From Pseudobutyrivibrio ruminis (GTDB taxonomy: Bacteria; Bacillota; Clostridia; Lachnospirales; Lachnospiraceae), in the NCBI RefSeq assembly GCF_015057245.1, contig NZ_SVET01000011.1, positions 23,173 through 87,172 on the forward strand: a DNA stretch of 64,000 nucleotides. The letters run 5' to 3'. Below, piece after piece: positions 29,862-38,517 of this stretch; the first letter of the stretch is position 1; every line of letters begins with the position of its first letter. The position numbers and the translations under genes were made by a program. A model generated the notes under the pieces. It ran no database searches and had not been told where the DNA came from. It saw only the letters and a list, made by a program, of their open reading frames with translations.

Positions 29862-31082
29862 ATGACAATTTATGACGAGTTAGTTGCTCGTGGCCTGATT
29901 GCTCAGGTAACAAACGAAGAAGAAATTAAAAAATTAATAAATGAGGGCAAGGCTACTTTCTATATCGGCTTCGATTGTACTGCAGATAGCCTTACAGCCG
30001 GTCACTTTATGGCTCTCACACTTATGAAGAGATTACAGATGGCTGGCAACAAGCCAATCGCCCTTATCGGTGGCGGAACTACTATGATCGGCGATCCTTC
30101 AGGTCGTACAGACATGAGAAAGATGCTTACACGTGAGGATATCGATCACAATGCTGAGTGCTTCAAGCGTCAGATGGAGCGTTTCATCGATTTCTCTGAT
30201 GGCAAAGCTCTTATGCTTAACAACGCTGATTGGTTACTTGATCTCAACTACGTAGAACTTCTTAGAGAAGTTGGTGCATGTTTCTCAGTAAACAACATGC
30301 TTCGTGCTGAGTGCTACAAGCAGCGTATGGAAAAGGGACTTTCATTCCTTGAGTTCAACTACATGATTATGCAGTCATACGACTTCTATTACATGTTCCA
30401 GCACTATGATTGCAATCTTGAGTTCGGTGGTGACGATCAGTGGTCAAACATGCTTGGTGGTACAGAGCTTATCAGACGTAAGCTTGGTAAGGATGCTCAC
30501 GCTATGACTATTACTCTTCTCACTGATTCACAGGGCAAGAAAATGGGTAAGACAGCTGGTAACGCAGTATGGCTTGATCCAAACAAGACTTCACCATTCG
30601 AGTTCTATCAGTACTGGAGAAATGTTGGTGATGCAGATGTTCTTAAGTGCATCCGTATGCTTACATTCCTTCCAATCGAGGAAATTGAAAAGATGGACAG
30701 CTGGGAAGGTGCACAGCTTAACGAAGCAAAGGATATCCTTGCTTATGAGCTTACACAGATGGTTCACGGTACAGAGGAGGCTGACAAGGCTCGCGAGGCT
30801 TCTAAGGCACTTTTCGCAGGTGGAGCAAACTCAGAAAACGTACCATGCCACAAGCTTTCAGATGAAGACTTCAAGGATGGCAAGGTAGACATCCTTCAGA
30901 TTCTTGTTTCTGCTGGTCTTACAGCTAGCCGTGCAGAGGCTCGCCGTGCTGTTCAGCAGGGTGGTGTTTCAGTTAACGGAGACAAGGTTGCTGATCCATT
31001 TACATCATACGAAAAGGATGCATTTGCAGAGGAATTCCTTCTTAAAAAAGGCAAGAAATCTTTCTGCAAGATTGAAGCATAA
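29862..31082 (+). CDS. tyrS: Tyrosyl-tRNA synthetase
   Basis: 406 residues from ATG 29862, which has AAAGGAG nine bases upstream; an upstream GTG at 29841 is less likely. Class I catalytic core with the HIGH-like DSLTAGHFMAL and a KMSKS variant KKMGKTAGNAVWL. A C-terminal S4 RNA-binding domain (ILVSAGLTASRAEARRAVQQGGVSVNG) follows. I find no T-box leader in front of it. It is monocistronic between two terminators. Confidence 0.97.
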   Translation: MTIYDELVARGLIAQVTNEEEIKKLINEGKATFYIGFDCTADSLTAGHFMALTLMKRLQMAGNKPIALIGGGTTMIGDPSGRTDMRKMLTREDIDHNAECFKRQMERFIDFSDGKALMLNNADWLLDLNYVELLREVGACFSVNNMLRAECYKQRMEKGLSFLEFNYMIMQSYDFYYMFQHYDCNLEFGGDDQWSNMLGGTELIRRKLGKDAHAMTITLLTDSQGKKMGKTAGNAVWLDPNKTSPFEFYQYWRNVGDADVLKCIRMLTFLPIEEIEKMDSWEGAQLNEAKDILAYELTQMVHGTEEADKAREASKALFAGGANSENVPCHKLSDEDFKDGKVDILQILVSAGLTASRAEARRAVQQGGVSVNGDKVADPFTSYEKDAFAEEFLLKKGKKSFCKIEA

Positions 31083-31102
31083 AATATAAAAATGATATAA
31101 TT

Positions 31103-31132
31103 AAAGTGCCAAGATACCTTGGCACTTTTTTG
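31103..31132 (+). terminator. Terminator after tyrS
   Basis: AAAGTGCCAAG (31103-31113) pairs with CTTGGCACTTT (31118-31128) across a 4-base loop, followed by a T run. Confidence 0.9.
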
Positions 31133-31152
31133 TATAAAGGAGAATATAAATA

Positions 31153-31719
31153 ATGGGTAATGTCTTTTACTTTCAATGGGAATTGGATTTACTTCACTGG
31201 TTTCAGAGTATACACAATGGATTTTTAGACTGGATAGTTCCAAAGATTACTTTCTTAGGAAATGGAGGATGGTTTTGGATAGTTATTACTCTCCTACTCT
31301 TGATTTTGCCATTTAATAGAAAGATGGGTGTGCAGGCGGCAATATCTCTTGCAATGACATTTATAATTTGTAACTTGATTTTAAAACCAACTATCATGAG
31401 ATGTCGTCCTTGTTGGCTTGAGCCTGATGTGCAGATGCTTGTAAATATTCCAAAGGACTTTTCATTTCCATCTGGTCATTCAAATGCCAGCTTTGCTGTA
31501 GCAACTGCTATATTTACAAGAAATAAAAAGCTTGGAATCCCAGCTCTTGTACTAGCAGCTTTAATCGCCATAAGCCGTTTGTATGTGTTTGTACACTGGC
31601 CTACAGATGTGCTAGCTGGTTCCTTGATAGGAATCTGTGGTGGAATCACAAGCTTTTTCATTGTGAATTTCATTTATAAAAAATTCAAAAGAAATGGTCT
31701 AGATGATGCCCGTGTCTAA
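31153..31719 (+). CDS. PAP2-family membrane phosphatase
   Basis: 188 residues with about five membrane segments. The three phosphatase motifs are complete: KPTIMRCRP, FPSGHSNAS and SRLYVFVHWPTDVLAG. Enzymes of this class remove phosphate from undecaprenyl-pyrophosphate or phosphatidylglycerophosphate; the substrate cannot be told here. The final four bases overlap the convergent glucosidase gene. Confidence 0.88.
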   Translation: MGNVFYFQWELDLLHWFQSIHNGFLDWIVPKITFLGNGGWFWIVITLLLLILPFNRKMGVQAAISLAMTFIICNLILKPTIMRCRPCWLEPDVQMLVNIPKDFSFPSGHSNASFAVATAIFTRNKKLGIPALVLAALIAISRLYVFVHWPTDVLAGSLIGICGGITSFFIVNFIYKKFKRNGLDDARV

Positions 31720-33377
31720 ACCATTTCAACAACTAACAATTCATAAGGAGAGAGCACAATTTCTGTGCTGTTAAATGAAGAATTGTCCAAGGTTTTGCTT
31801 GTATTGGAAAGCAAAACCTTTTTTATTTTGGAAGGAAGACTAAGTGTCTGGGCATCCTTCTGATAATTAGCAATAACCATTACACTCTTCTCTCCTATCC
31901 TACTGTAGGCAAGAAGGTTTTTCTGCTCTGGTTTGTATGGAGCAAATTCGCCATAAACAAATGTTGACTCATACTCTGGATTCTTTCTAAGAAAAATTAA
32001 GGCTTTATAAAAATTAAATACAGAATCCGAATCATTAATCTGCGCGGCAAGGTTGATGTATTTGTATTTTGGATTAACCATAAGCCATGGTCTACCATCG
32101 GTGAATCCTGCATTCTCAGAGTCATCCCATTGGAAAGGTGTACGTGCATTATCTCTTGTCACATTTATAAGATGTGCAAGGGCCTCAGCATGTGTCTTGC
32201 CTTCATGCAATGCAGTTTCGTAAATGTTGGCATTTGCACAGTCATCTAAATCACCAATATCGTTTACTTTATCCAGGTTTTCCATACCTATCTCCTGCCC
32301 CTGGTAAATAAATGGAAGTCCAGGAAGAAGGAAATATATACCTGCCAGCATCTTTTTGCTGGTGTCTGTCAAATCCTCTTTTGGTATAAACCTCGAAACG
32401 CCTCTAGGTTCGTCATGATTTTCGATGATGTTAGAAAGAAAACCTATGCCATCAACTCTTGCATGAGCCTTAAAGACTGCCTTTTTATAATTCTCTGGCG
32501 AAATATCTTCTTTGGTAGATTCAGCAGAAAAATCAAACATTGTAGAAAAATAGCCATGAGAGCCGATGAATAAAGGCAATTCATCATCCTTTTCATTAAA
32601 GACTTCACCTACAGTAAAAGCATCATGCTTTCTGAATGTCTCATCAGCTAATTCATTAAGGAAATCTCCTACCCCAGTTGCCTCTTTTAGCATATTGTCG
32701 ATTGAGGAAAGTCCATCATCGCCATCCACAGGATAATCAGAAAATGGAAGCTTCTTTTTAATGTTGATAATGGCGTCGATTCTAAATCCAGCAATACCCT
32801 TATCTAGCCACCAGTTAATCATTTTGTATACTTCCTTGCGAAGTTTAGGGTTTTCCCAGTTTAAATCTGGCTGTTTCTTGTGGAACACATGAAGATAGAT
32901 TTTGTCATCATGTCCTGGCAACTTTTCCCATACACTGCCTCCAAAATAGCTACGCCAATTGCAAGGCAAGGAATCACCATCCTTGTAATCTTCAATGTAA
33001 AAGAATTTGCCGTATTCTCCGTCAGGGTCTTCGCAGGCCTTTTTAAACCATTCATGTTCATCAGAGCAATGGTTTACCACCAAGTCCATTACAATGCCTA
33101 TACCCCTCTTCTTCCCTTCTTCAATTAGACGGTCCAAATCATCAATAGTGCCAAAGCGTGGGTCGATATCGTAGTAATTAGAAATATCATATCCCTGATC
33201 AGCAAGAGGTGAGCAATAAATTGGTGAAAGCCAAATAATATCTATTCCAAGATCCCGCAAATAATCTAGTTTTTCAATAACTCCGTTTATATCTCCAATA
33301 CCATCCCCATTGGTATCGTAAAAACTCTTTGGGTAGATTTGATAAGCTACCTTGTTGTGCCACCATTTTTTTTCCAT
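31716..33377 (-). CDS. GH13 alpha-glucosidase (alpha-1,4-type by nucleophile neighbour)
   Basis: About 553 residues. Cytosolic (beta/alpha)8 enzyme of the oligo-1,6-glucosidase/alpha-glucosidase subfamily. Nucleophile Asp in GFRIDAI, acid/base Glu in TVGEVFNE and third carboxylate in NHDEPRGVSR. The residue after the nucleophile is Ala. In studied relatives Val there favours alpha-1,6 links and Ala, Gly or Thr favours alpha-1,4, so I infer maltooligosaccharide activity. ATG 33377 follows AAGGAG; a GTG at 33389 is inside that box. Divergent from the LacI gene across a shared operator. Confidence 0.88.
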   Translation of the reverse strand: MEKKWWHNKVAYQIYPKSFYDTNGDGIGDINGVIEKLDYLRDLGIDIIWLSPIYCSPLADQGYDISNYYDIDPRFGTIDDLDRLIEEGKKRGIGIVMDLVVNHCSDEHEWFKKACEDPDGEYGKFFYIEDYKDGDSLPCNWRSYFGGSVWEKLPGHDDKIYLHVFHKKQPDLNWENPKLRKEVYKMINWWLDKGIAGFRIDAIINIKKKLPFSDYPVDGDDGLSSIDNMLKEATGVGDFLNELADETFRKHDAFTVGEVFNEKDDELPLFIGSHGYFSTMFDFSAESTKEDISPENYKKAVFKAHARVDGIGFLSNIIENHDEPRGVSRFIPKEDLTDTSKKMLAGIYFLLPGLPFIYQGQEIGMENLDKVNDIGDLDDCANANIYETALHEGKTHAEALAHLINVTRDNARTPFQWDDSENAGFTDGRPWLMVNPKYKYINLAAQINDSDSVFNFYKALIFLRKNPEYESTFVYGEFAPYKPEQKNLLAYSRIGEKSVMVIANYQKDAQTLSLPSKIKKVLLSNTSKTLDNSSFNSTEIVLSPYELLVVEMV

Positions 33378-33427
33378 AGTAAAAGCCACTCCTTAGATTA
33401 ATCTAAGTAAACGCTAACATAAAAATA

Positions 33428-33456
33428 TTGACAGGTAAATAGGTTATGCGTATAAC
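33428..33456 (+). promoter_or_regulatory. LacI-gene promoter overlapped by operator O1
   Basis: TTGACA (33428-33433), exactly 17 bases, then TATAAC (33451-33456) as -10. The operator GTTAT-GCGT-ATAAC (33443-33456) covers the -10, predicting autorepression. The same site lies in the divergent gap to the minus-strand glucosidase and could control it too. Confidence 0.85.
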
Positions 33457-33477
33457 TAAAAACAAGGAGGAGATGCT

Positions 33478-34485
33478 ATGGTAAGGATAAAAGACATTGC
33501 AAAAACATGTGGTGTGAGCACAGCCACTGTATCGTATGTGTTGCATGGAAAGTATGAAAAGGTCTCAAAGGAAGTAAGAGAAAGAATTGAAGCAGAAATT
33601 GCAGAAAGTGGATATATTACAAATCAATCTGCAATCAATCTGGTAAGCAGATGCTCAGGCTTAATTGGCGTAGCGGTAATGGATTCCAGCGATAAAAAGG
33701 ATATTATGGGTGACCCATATTTCAGTATTCTCTTCTCCTATCTTGAAAAGGAATTTAGAAAAAGAGATAAATATATTTTGATTATCCTGGACCAGTCTCC
33801 TGAACGTGTTGTAAAGGATGCGTTGCGATGGAATTTAGATGGGCTTATCCTTAGTAACTACACCAAAGAAGCCATGATTGCAATTAGCCAGGAGTTTGTA
33901 AAACCAATTGTTACCATAGATGCAGCCTTTGTTTATGAGTACGACAAGCTGGTGCAGGTTTTTATAGATGATTATGATGGTGGATACAAAATTGGTAACT
34001 ATCTTGCGTCAATAGGCCATACAAATGTAGCCATGCTTGATGACAATGATGAGGAAGAAACAAGACATAGATGGCGTGGATTCCGCCAAAGCTTTATCGA
34101 TAATGGTATTGAAATCGATGAAAGCTCTCACTTTATTATTGATATGAAAAGGGAAGAACTGCAGGATGGATTAGATAGAATTTATCCTGCATTGATAGAA
34201 AAATCTGCTGTATTTTGTATTTCAGATTTTTACGCTTTAAGAGTAATAAAATATTTAAATGAACATGGGAAAACAGTACCTGAGGATATTTCAGTAGCAG
34301 GTTATGATGATATATTGTTTTCAAAATTATCTACGCCAGAGCTCACCACAATAAGGCAAAATGTGCAGCAAAAAGCAGAATCTGCAGTAGAAAGCATGAT
34401 GAAAATGATTAAGAATAAGCCAGTGGAACATAACATAAAGCTGCCTGTTGAGTTGATTGTTAGAGAGTCATGTAGACAGTTGTAA
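33478..34485 (+). CDS. LacI/GalR-family transcriptional regulator of the glucosidase genes
   Basis: 335 residues. N-terminal LacI helix-turn-helix (RIKDIAKTCGVSTATVSYVLHGKYEKVS), the hinge and a periplasmic-binding-like effector domain ending ELTTIRQNVQQKAESAVESMM...VELIVRESCR. ATG follows a strong AGGAGG. Flanked by a divergent and a downstream glucosidase, with three identical-half operators around it. The likely inducer is a maltose- or isomaltose-type sugar; this is inference from context. Confidence 0.92.
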   Translation: MVRIKDIAKTCGVSTATVSYVLHGKYEKVSKEVRERIEAEIAESGYITNQSAINLVSRCSGLIGVAVMDSSDKKDIMGDPYFSILFSYLEKEFRKRDKYILIILDQSPERVVKDALRWNLDGLILSNYTKEAMIAISQEFVKPIVTIDAAFVYEYDKLVQVFIDDYDGGYKIGNYLASIGHTNVAMLDDNDEEETRHRWRGFRQSFIDNGIEIDESSHFIIDMKREELQDGLDRIYPALIEKSAVFCISDFYALRVIKYLNEHGKTVPEDISVAGYDDILFSKLSTPELTTIRQNVQQKAESAVESMMKMIKNKPVEHNIKLPVELIVRESCRQL

Positions 34486-34527
34486 ATTATTGATAAAAAA
34501 AAAATACAAATATGTCACATAGTAATA

Positions 34528-34541
34528 GTTATGTGCATAAC
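34528..34541 (+). promoter_or_regulatory. LacI-type operator O2
   Basis: GTTAT-GTGC-ATAAC has the same half-sites as O1 with a different 4-base centre. It lies 70 bases before the second glucosidase gene and 43 bases after the lacI stop. Confidence 0.75.
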
Positions 34542-34546
34542 CTTTG

Positions 34547-34577
34547 ACCCAGGATAAGTCTTGGGTTAATTTTTAGT
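34547..34577 (+). terminator. Possible weak terminator after the lacI gene
   Basis: ACCCA and TGGGT can pair across a loop, followed by TTAATTTTT. It falls between operators O2 and O3. The stem is short, so confidence is low. Confidence 0.35.
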
Positions 34578-34583
34578 TACAAG

Positions 34584-34597
34584 GTTATTCGTATAAC
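34584..34597 (+). promoter_or_regulatory. LacI-type operator O3, overlapping the glucosidase -10
   Basis: GTTAT-TCGT-ATAAC, with TATAAC positioned as a -10 and the ATG 15 bases downstream. A clear -35 is not visible. O2 and O3 are 56 bases centre to centre, a distance that could allow looping. Confidence 0.75.
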
Positions 34598-34611
34598 TAA
34601 AGGAGGACAGA

Positions 34612-36276
34612 ATGGAAAAGGCATGGTGGAAAGAAAGTGTCATTTACCAGATTTATCCAAGATCTTTTTGTGATTCAAATGGTGATGGCATTGGTGATTT
34701 AAATGGTATACGAAGTAAATTAGATTACTTACAAAAGCTTGGAATTAACGTTATTTGGCTAAGTCCAATATATAAATCTCCTAACGATGACAATGGTTAT
34801 GATATATCTGATTATCAGGACATAATGGATGATTTCGGTAATATGGACGATTTCGACGCACTATTAAAAGAGGCTCACGAGCATGGAATCAAAATCGTAA
34901 TGGATTTGGTAGTTAATCACACATCGGATGAGCACAAATGGTTCGTTGAAAGTAGGTCGTCAAAGGATAATCCAAAGAGAGATTATTATATCTGGCGTGA
35001 GCCAAAAGATGGCAAAGAGCCAAATAACTGGGGCTCATGTTTCTCAGGATCAGCATGGGAATATGATGAAAAGACAGGTATGTATTATCTACATTGCTTT
35101 TCAAAAAAGCAGCCGGATTTGAATTGGGATAACGAAAAAGTCAGAGATGAAGTATTCAACATGATGACTTGGTGGTGTGAAAAGGGTATTGATGGATTCA
35201 GAATGGATGTTATTTCCATGATTTCAAAAGTACCTGGATTACCAGATGGAAACATAGGCGAGGGGGCTTTATATGGGGACTTATCTAATACAACAAACGG
35301 CCCAAGAGTTCACGAATACTTGCAGGAAATGAGAAAGCGAGTGCTTTCAAAATACGACTTGATCACAGTTGGGGAGTGCGCAGGCGTAACTATAGAGGAA
35401 GCAAAGAAATATGCAAGCCTTGATAACTCTGAGCTGAATATGGTTTTCGAGTTTGAGCACACAGGGCTAGATTATGATGAAAGAGGAAAATGGACCACCA
35501 AAAGATTCTATCTACCAGATCTTAAGGCAAACTTAAGTAAATGGCAGAACGAACTTGAGGGCGAGGCTTGGAATTCCTTGTATTGGGACAATCATGACCA
35601 GCCAAGAATTGTATCAAGACTTGGAGACGATTCACCCTTATCAGCAAAATGCATCGCCACAGTTCTTCACATGATGAAGGGTACGCCTTATATATATCAA
35701 GGCGAAGAGCTTGGAATGACAAATTATCCTTTCAAATCAATTGATGAATGTAGAGACATTGAAATACTCAATGCTTACAAGGAATTGGTTGGCGGAGGCC
35801 GAATGTCAGAGGAGGATTTAATGGACGGCATTCGAGCAAAAGGCCGTGATAATGCAAGAACACCAATGCAGTGGGATGACACTAAAGAGGCAGGATTTAC
35901 AACAGGAAAGCCTTGGATAGGAGTTAATCCAAATTACAAGACAATCAATGCAAAAGCAGAACTGGAAGATAAGAACTCAGTATTTTATTACTATCAAAAG
36001 CTTATCCAGCTAAGAAGAAATAGCCAGTGGTCAGATATCATCGTATATGGAACATACCAGCTTTTAAACAAGGAAGATGAAAATGTATTTGCATACACAA
36101 GACAATTGGGGGACAGAAAAATTCTTGTTGTATGTAATGTAAGTGCCAATGAGGTGCAATACAAGCTGGATTTTGACGTGAAAGAAAAGGCTTGCTTGAT
36201 TCGTAATTACGATAATGTGGATTTGGAAAAAGAGATGAGAGTCCCAGCCTGGTTCGCAGGAGTTTGGGAAATCTAA
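34612..36276 (+). CDS. GH13 oligo-1,6-glucosidase (isomaltase type)
   Basis: 554 residues. Catalytic residues lie in GFRMDVISMI (nucleophile), ITVGECAGV (acid/base) and YWDNHDQPR. Val follows the nucleophile, as in oligo-1,6-glucosidase and dextran glucosidase, so I infer activity on alpha-1,6 linkages such as isomaltose or panose. Soluble, no signal peptide. Preceded by AGGAGG and operators O2/O3 of the LacI regulator. Confidence 0.92.
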   Translation: MEKAWWKESVIYQIYPRSFCDSNGDGIGDLNGIRSKLDYLQKLGINVIWLSPIYKSPNDDNGYDISDYQDIMDDFGNMDDFDALLKEAHEHGIKIVMDLVVNHTSDEHKWFVESRSSKDNPKRDYYIWREPKDGKEPNNWGSCFSGSAWEYDEKTGMYYLHCFSKKQPDLNWDNEKVRDEVFNMMTWWCEKGIDGFRMDVISMISKVPGLPDGNIGEGALYGDLSNTTNGPRVHEYLQEMRKRVLSKYDLITVGECAGVTIEEAKKYASLDNSELNMVFEFEHTGLDYDERGKWTTKRFYLPDLKANLSKWQNELEGEAWNSLYWDNHDQPRIVSRLGDDSPLSAKCIATVLHMMKGTPYIYQGEELGMTNYPFKSIDECRDIEILNAYKELVGGGRMSEEDLMDGIRAKGRDNARTPMQWDDTKEAGFTTGKPWIGVNPNYKTINAKAELEDKNSVFYYYQKLIQLRRNSQWSDIIVYGTYQLLNKEDENVFAYTRQLGDRKILVVCNVSANEVQYKLDFDVKEKACLIRNYDNVDLEKEMRVPAWFAGVWEI

Positions 36277-36285
36277 ATCCTAGTG

Positions 36286-36315
36286 TTGACATTATGCAAG
36301 AATCTTTAGTATATT
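36286..36315 (+). promoter_or_regulatory. Promoter of the mntP riboswitch unit
   Basis: TTGACA (36286-36291), 18-base spacer, TATATT (36310-36315). It places the transcript start just ahead of the riboswitch. Confidence 0.75.
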
Positions 36316-36322
36316 GTATACA

Positions 36323-36453
36323 TCTCGTGAGGGAGTAGCAAGCGCTATAAATTGAATGCGTTGTTTGTCAACAGACTCGGGATTTACCCTGGCAAACATT
36401 AAATAGTGAGACTCACGTGTAGCCATAGATTTGGTTACACGTGGGTCTTTTTT
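36323..36453 (+). promoter_or_regulatory. yybP-ykoY manganese riboswitch with terminator
   Basis: The aptamer shows GAGGGAGTAGC, a second conserved strand CCTGGCAAAC, and a closing stem GTGAG (36327-36331) with CTCAC (36412-36416). The expression platform is a hairpin GACTCACGTGTAGCC (36410-36424) with GGTTACACGTGGGTC (36433-36447), followed by six T. CTCAC belongs to both stems, so they exclude each other. Family knowledge: Mn2+ stabilises the aptamer, blocks the terminator and turns expression on. Followed by mntP, the classic target. Confidence 0.93.
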
Positions 36454-36486
36454 GTTATATTAGCCCTCACAAAAAAGGAGTTTAAT

Positions 36487-37077
36487 ATGAGTGTAGTAGA
36501 CATATTTTTATTCGGTGTAGGTCTATCTATGGATGCATTTGCTGTAGCTATCTGCAAAGGACTGGCAATGAAGCAGGTAAATAAAAAGCAAATGTTTATG
36601 ATAGCACTATTCTTCGGTGGTTTTCAGGCATTGATGCCACTGATTGGTTTCATTTTGGGAAGTGCTTTTGCTGATATGATTTCAGCTTATGATCATTGGA
36701 TTGCCTTCGTACTTCTGTTATATGTAGGTGGCAAAATGATTATTGACGCCATCCGTGAATGGAAGGATGAGGATAAGGTGGAAATCATGGATCCACCACT
36801 TGATTTAAAAGAACTTACACTTCTTGCAATTGCCACAAGTATTGATGCTTTAGCATGCGGAGTTACTTTTTCATTCTACGAAGAATTTAACATCTTTAGA
36901 GCAATCATAATAATTGGTTTAACAACATTTGCTATTTCAGCAGGTGGTGTTTATGTGGGAAATATTTTTGGTAATAAGTTCAAGGCAAAGGCCCAGTTAT
37001 TAGGCGGATTTATCTTGATTTTCCTGGGCGTGAAAATCTTGCTTGAGCATTTATATGGAATATCATTTGGGTTTTAA
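36487..37077 (+). CDS. mntP: Manganese efflux pump MntP
   Basis: 196 residues from ATG 36487 (AAAGGAG upstream); the frame extends further only through the riboswitch. Six membrane segments as two repeats, each with an acidic motif: GLSMDAFAVAICKGL in the first helix and ATSIDALACGVTFSF in the fourth. Exports Mn2+. The riboswitch makes it Mn-induced. Confidence 0.95.
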   Translation: MSVVDIFLFGVGLSMDAFAVAICKGLAMKQVNKKQMFMIALFFGGFQALMPLIGFILGSAFADMISAYDHWIAFVLLLYVGGKMIIDAIREWKDEDKVEIMDPPLDLKELTLLAIATSIDALACGVTFSFYEEFNIFRAIIIIGLTTFAISAGGVYVGNIFGNKFKAKAQLLGGFILIFLGVKILLEHLYGISFGF

Positions 37078-37091
37078 AGGAGGAGAATTAA

Positions 37092-38078
37092 ATGACATTT
37101 TTTAGCACAATACCTGGAGCTTTGATTCTCTTGGTAGTAGGATTTGTATTTTTGATTAAGGGAGCAGATTTCTTCGTTGAAGGCGCATCTGCTGTAGCAA
37201 AAAAGCTTCATGTGCCAGCACTTGTAATTGGTATGACAATCGTGGCAATGGGAACATCACTACCGGAGCTTTCTGTTTCAGTTACAGCGTCACTTGCGGG
37301 AAGCAACCAGTTAGCAATTGGAAATGTAGTAGGATCTAATATTTTCAACTTGATGGTAGTTCTTGGAAGCTGCGCGTTGTTTTCAGCACTTGAAGTAGCT
37401 GATGACACTATTAAAAAGGATTTTCCTTTTTCAGTAGCATGTGCAGTTGGCCTTATGATTATGGGATTAATCGGAAATTCAGTTGGACATTTTGATGGTT
37501 TGCTTCTTATTGTAGCTTTTGTTATCTTCCTTGGTTCGATGTTAATGTCAGCTAAGAAGCACAGAACAACTGCAGCAGAAATTGCAGAGGAAGAAGCAGA
37601 AAATGAAATCGTAGATATTCCAACCTGGCTTTGTATTATCTATATCATTGGCGGCGCTGTTGCTATCAAGTTTGGCGGTGATTGGGTAGTTGATTCATGT
37701 ACAACACTTGCTCTTAAGTTTGGTATGTCAGAAACTCTTGTTGGTCTAACAATCGTAGCACTTGGAACATCACTTCCTGAGCTTGTAACATCAATTGTTG
37801 CTGCTAAGAAAAATGAGCTTGATATGGCAATTGGAAATGTAGTTGGTTCTAATATATTTAATATACTTTTGATTCTTGGCGTGGCAGGTGCAATTTCACC
37901 TATGACTTACCTTACAGTAAACGCTATTGATACATTGATTCTTGTAGCTTTTTCAGCTGTTGTGTGGCTCATGTGTTTAAAGAAAAAGAATCTAAATAGA
38001 GCTAATGGAATCATCATGTTGTTACTTTATGTGGCATATCTTGCTTATATCATCGTAAGAGATGGCGGTGTAGCATAG
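37092..38078 (+). CDS. Calcium/sodium (cation) antiporter, CaCA family
   Basis: 328 residues, ten predicted membrane segments in two inverted halves. Each half carries an alpha-repeat: GTSLPELSVSVTASLAG...GNVVGSNIFN and GTSLPELVTSIVAAKK...GNVVGSNIFN. This is the YrbG/CaxA type of cation exchanger. It starts 14 bases after mntP with its own AGGAGG, so it is probably under the same manganese riboswitch. Substrate unproven: Ca2+ is usual, Mn2+ possible. Confidence 0.9.
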   Translation: MTFFSTIPGALILLVVGFVFLIKGADFFVEGASAVAKKLHVPALVIGMTIVAMGTSLPELSVSVTASLAGSNQLAIGNVVGSNIFNLMVVLGSCALFSALEVADDTIKKDFPFSVACAVGLMIMGLIGNSVGHFDGLLLIVAFVIFLGSMLMSAKKHRTTAAEIAEEEAENEIVDIPTWLCIIYIIGGAVAIKFGGDWVVDSCTTLALKFGMSETLVGLTIVALGTSLPELVTSIVAAKKNELDMAIGNVVGSNIFNILLILGVAGAISPMTYLTVNAIDTLILVAFSAVVWLMCLKKKNLNRANGIIMLLLYVAYLAYIIVRDGGVA

Positions 38079-38151
38079 ATTAAATGTGGTAAAAAGTACA
38101 GTGTTATGGTAAAATCATAAAGTTTAAAGGGTTGAATAAGGAGGTAATTTT

Positions 38152-38508
38152 ATGGGTCTTTTAGACAATCTTTCAGATAGCATTAGAAGTACCACCCAAG
38201 ACCTTAGCAAAAAAGCTCAAAACGCTACAGATATGACCAAATTGCAGTATGACAAAAAGGTCAAAGAAGGCGAACTTATCAAGCTTTATGAAAAGCTTGG
38301 CAAGAAATACTATCAAGAGCACAAAGATGAGGACAGCGAAGATATCAAACGAATCACCGCTGTGACTCTTCGAATCAAAGAGATATCAGATGATATCATG
38401 GCACTTAAAGGCGGTGTAGCCTGCCCTAAGTGTGGCGCATTAGTCAAAAATGGCTCCATGTACTGTAGTGCATGTGGAGAAAAAATAGAGGATATTTTTG
38501 AAGAGTAG
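38152..38508 (+). CDS. Small zinc-ribbon protein
   Basis: 118 residues. Helical, charged N-terminal half (about 1-75, coiled-coil-like) and a C-terminal zinc ribbon CPKCGALVKNGSMYCSACG. The function is unknown. AGGAGG ribosome binding site; followed nine bases later by metG, suggesting an operon. Confidence 0.8.
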   Translation: MGLLDNLSDSIRSTTQDLSKKAQNATDMTKLQYDKKVKEGELIKLYEKLGKKYYQEHKDEDSEDIKRITAVTLRIKEISDDIMALKGGVACPKCGALVKNGSMYCSACGEKIEDIFEE

Positions 38509-38517
38509 GAGTTAAGA

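Noticed and set aside
36406..36486. N-terminal extension of MntP
   Set aside because: It overlaps the riboswitch terminator; MntP homologues start at MSVVDIFLFG.
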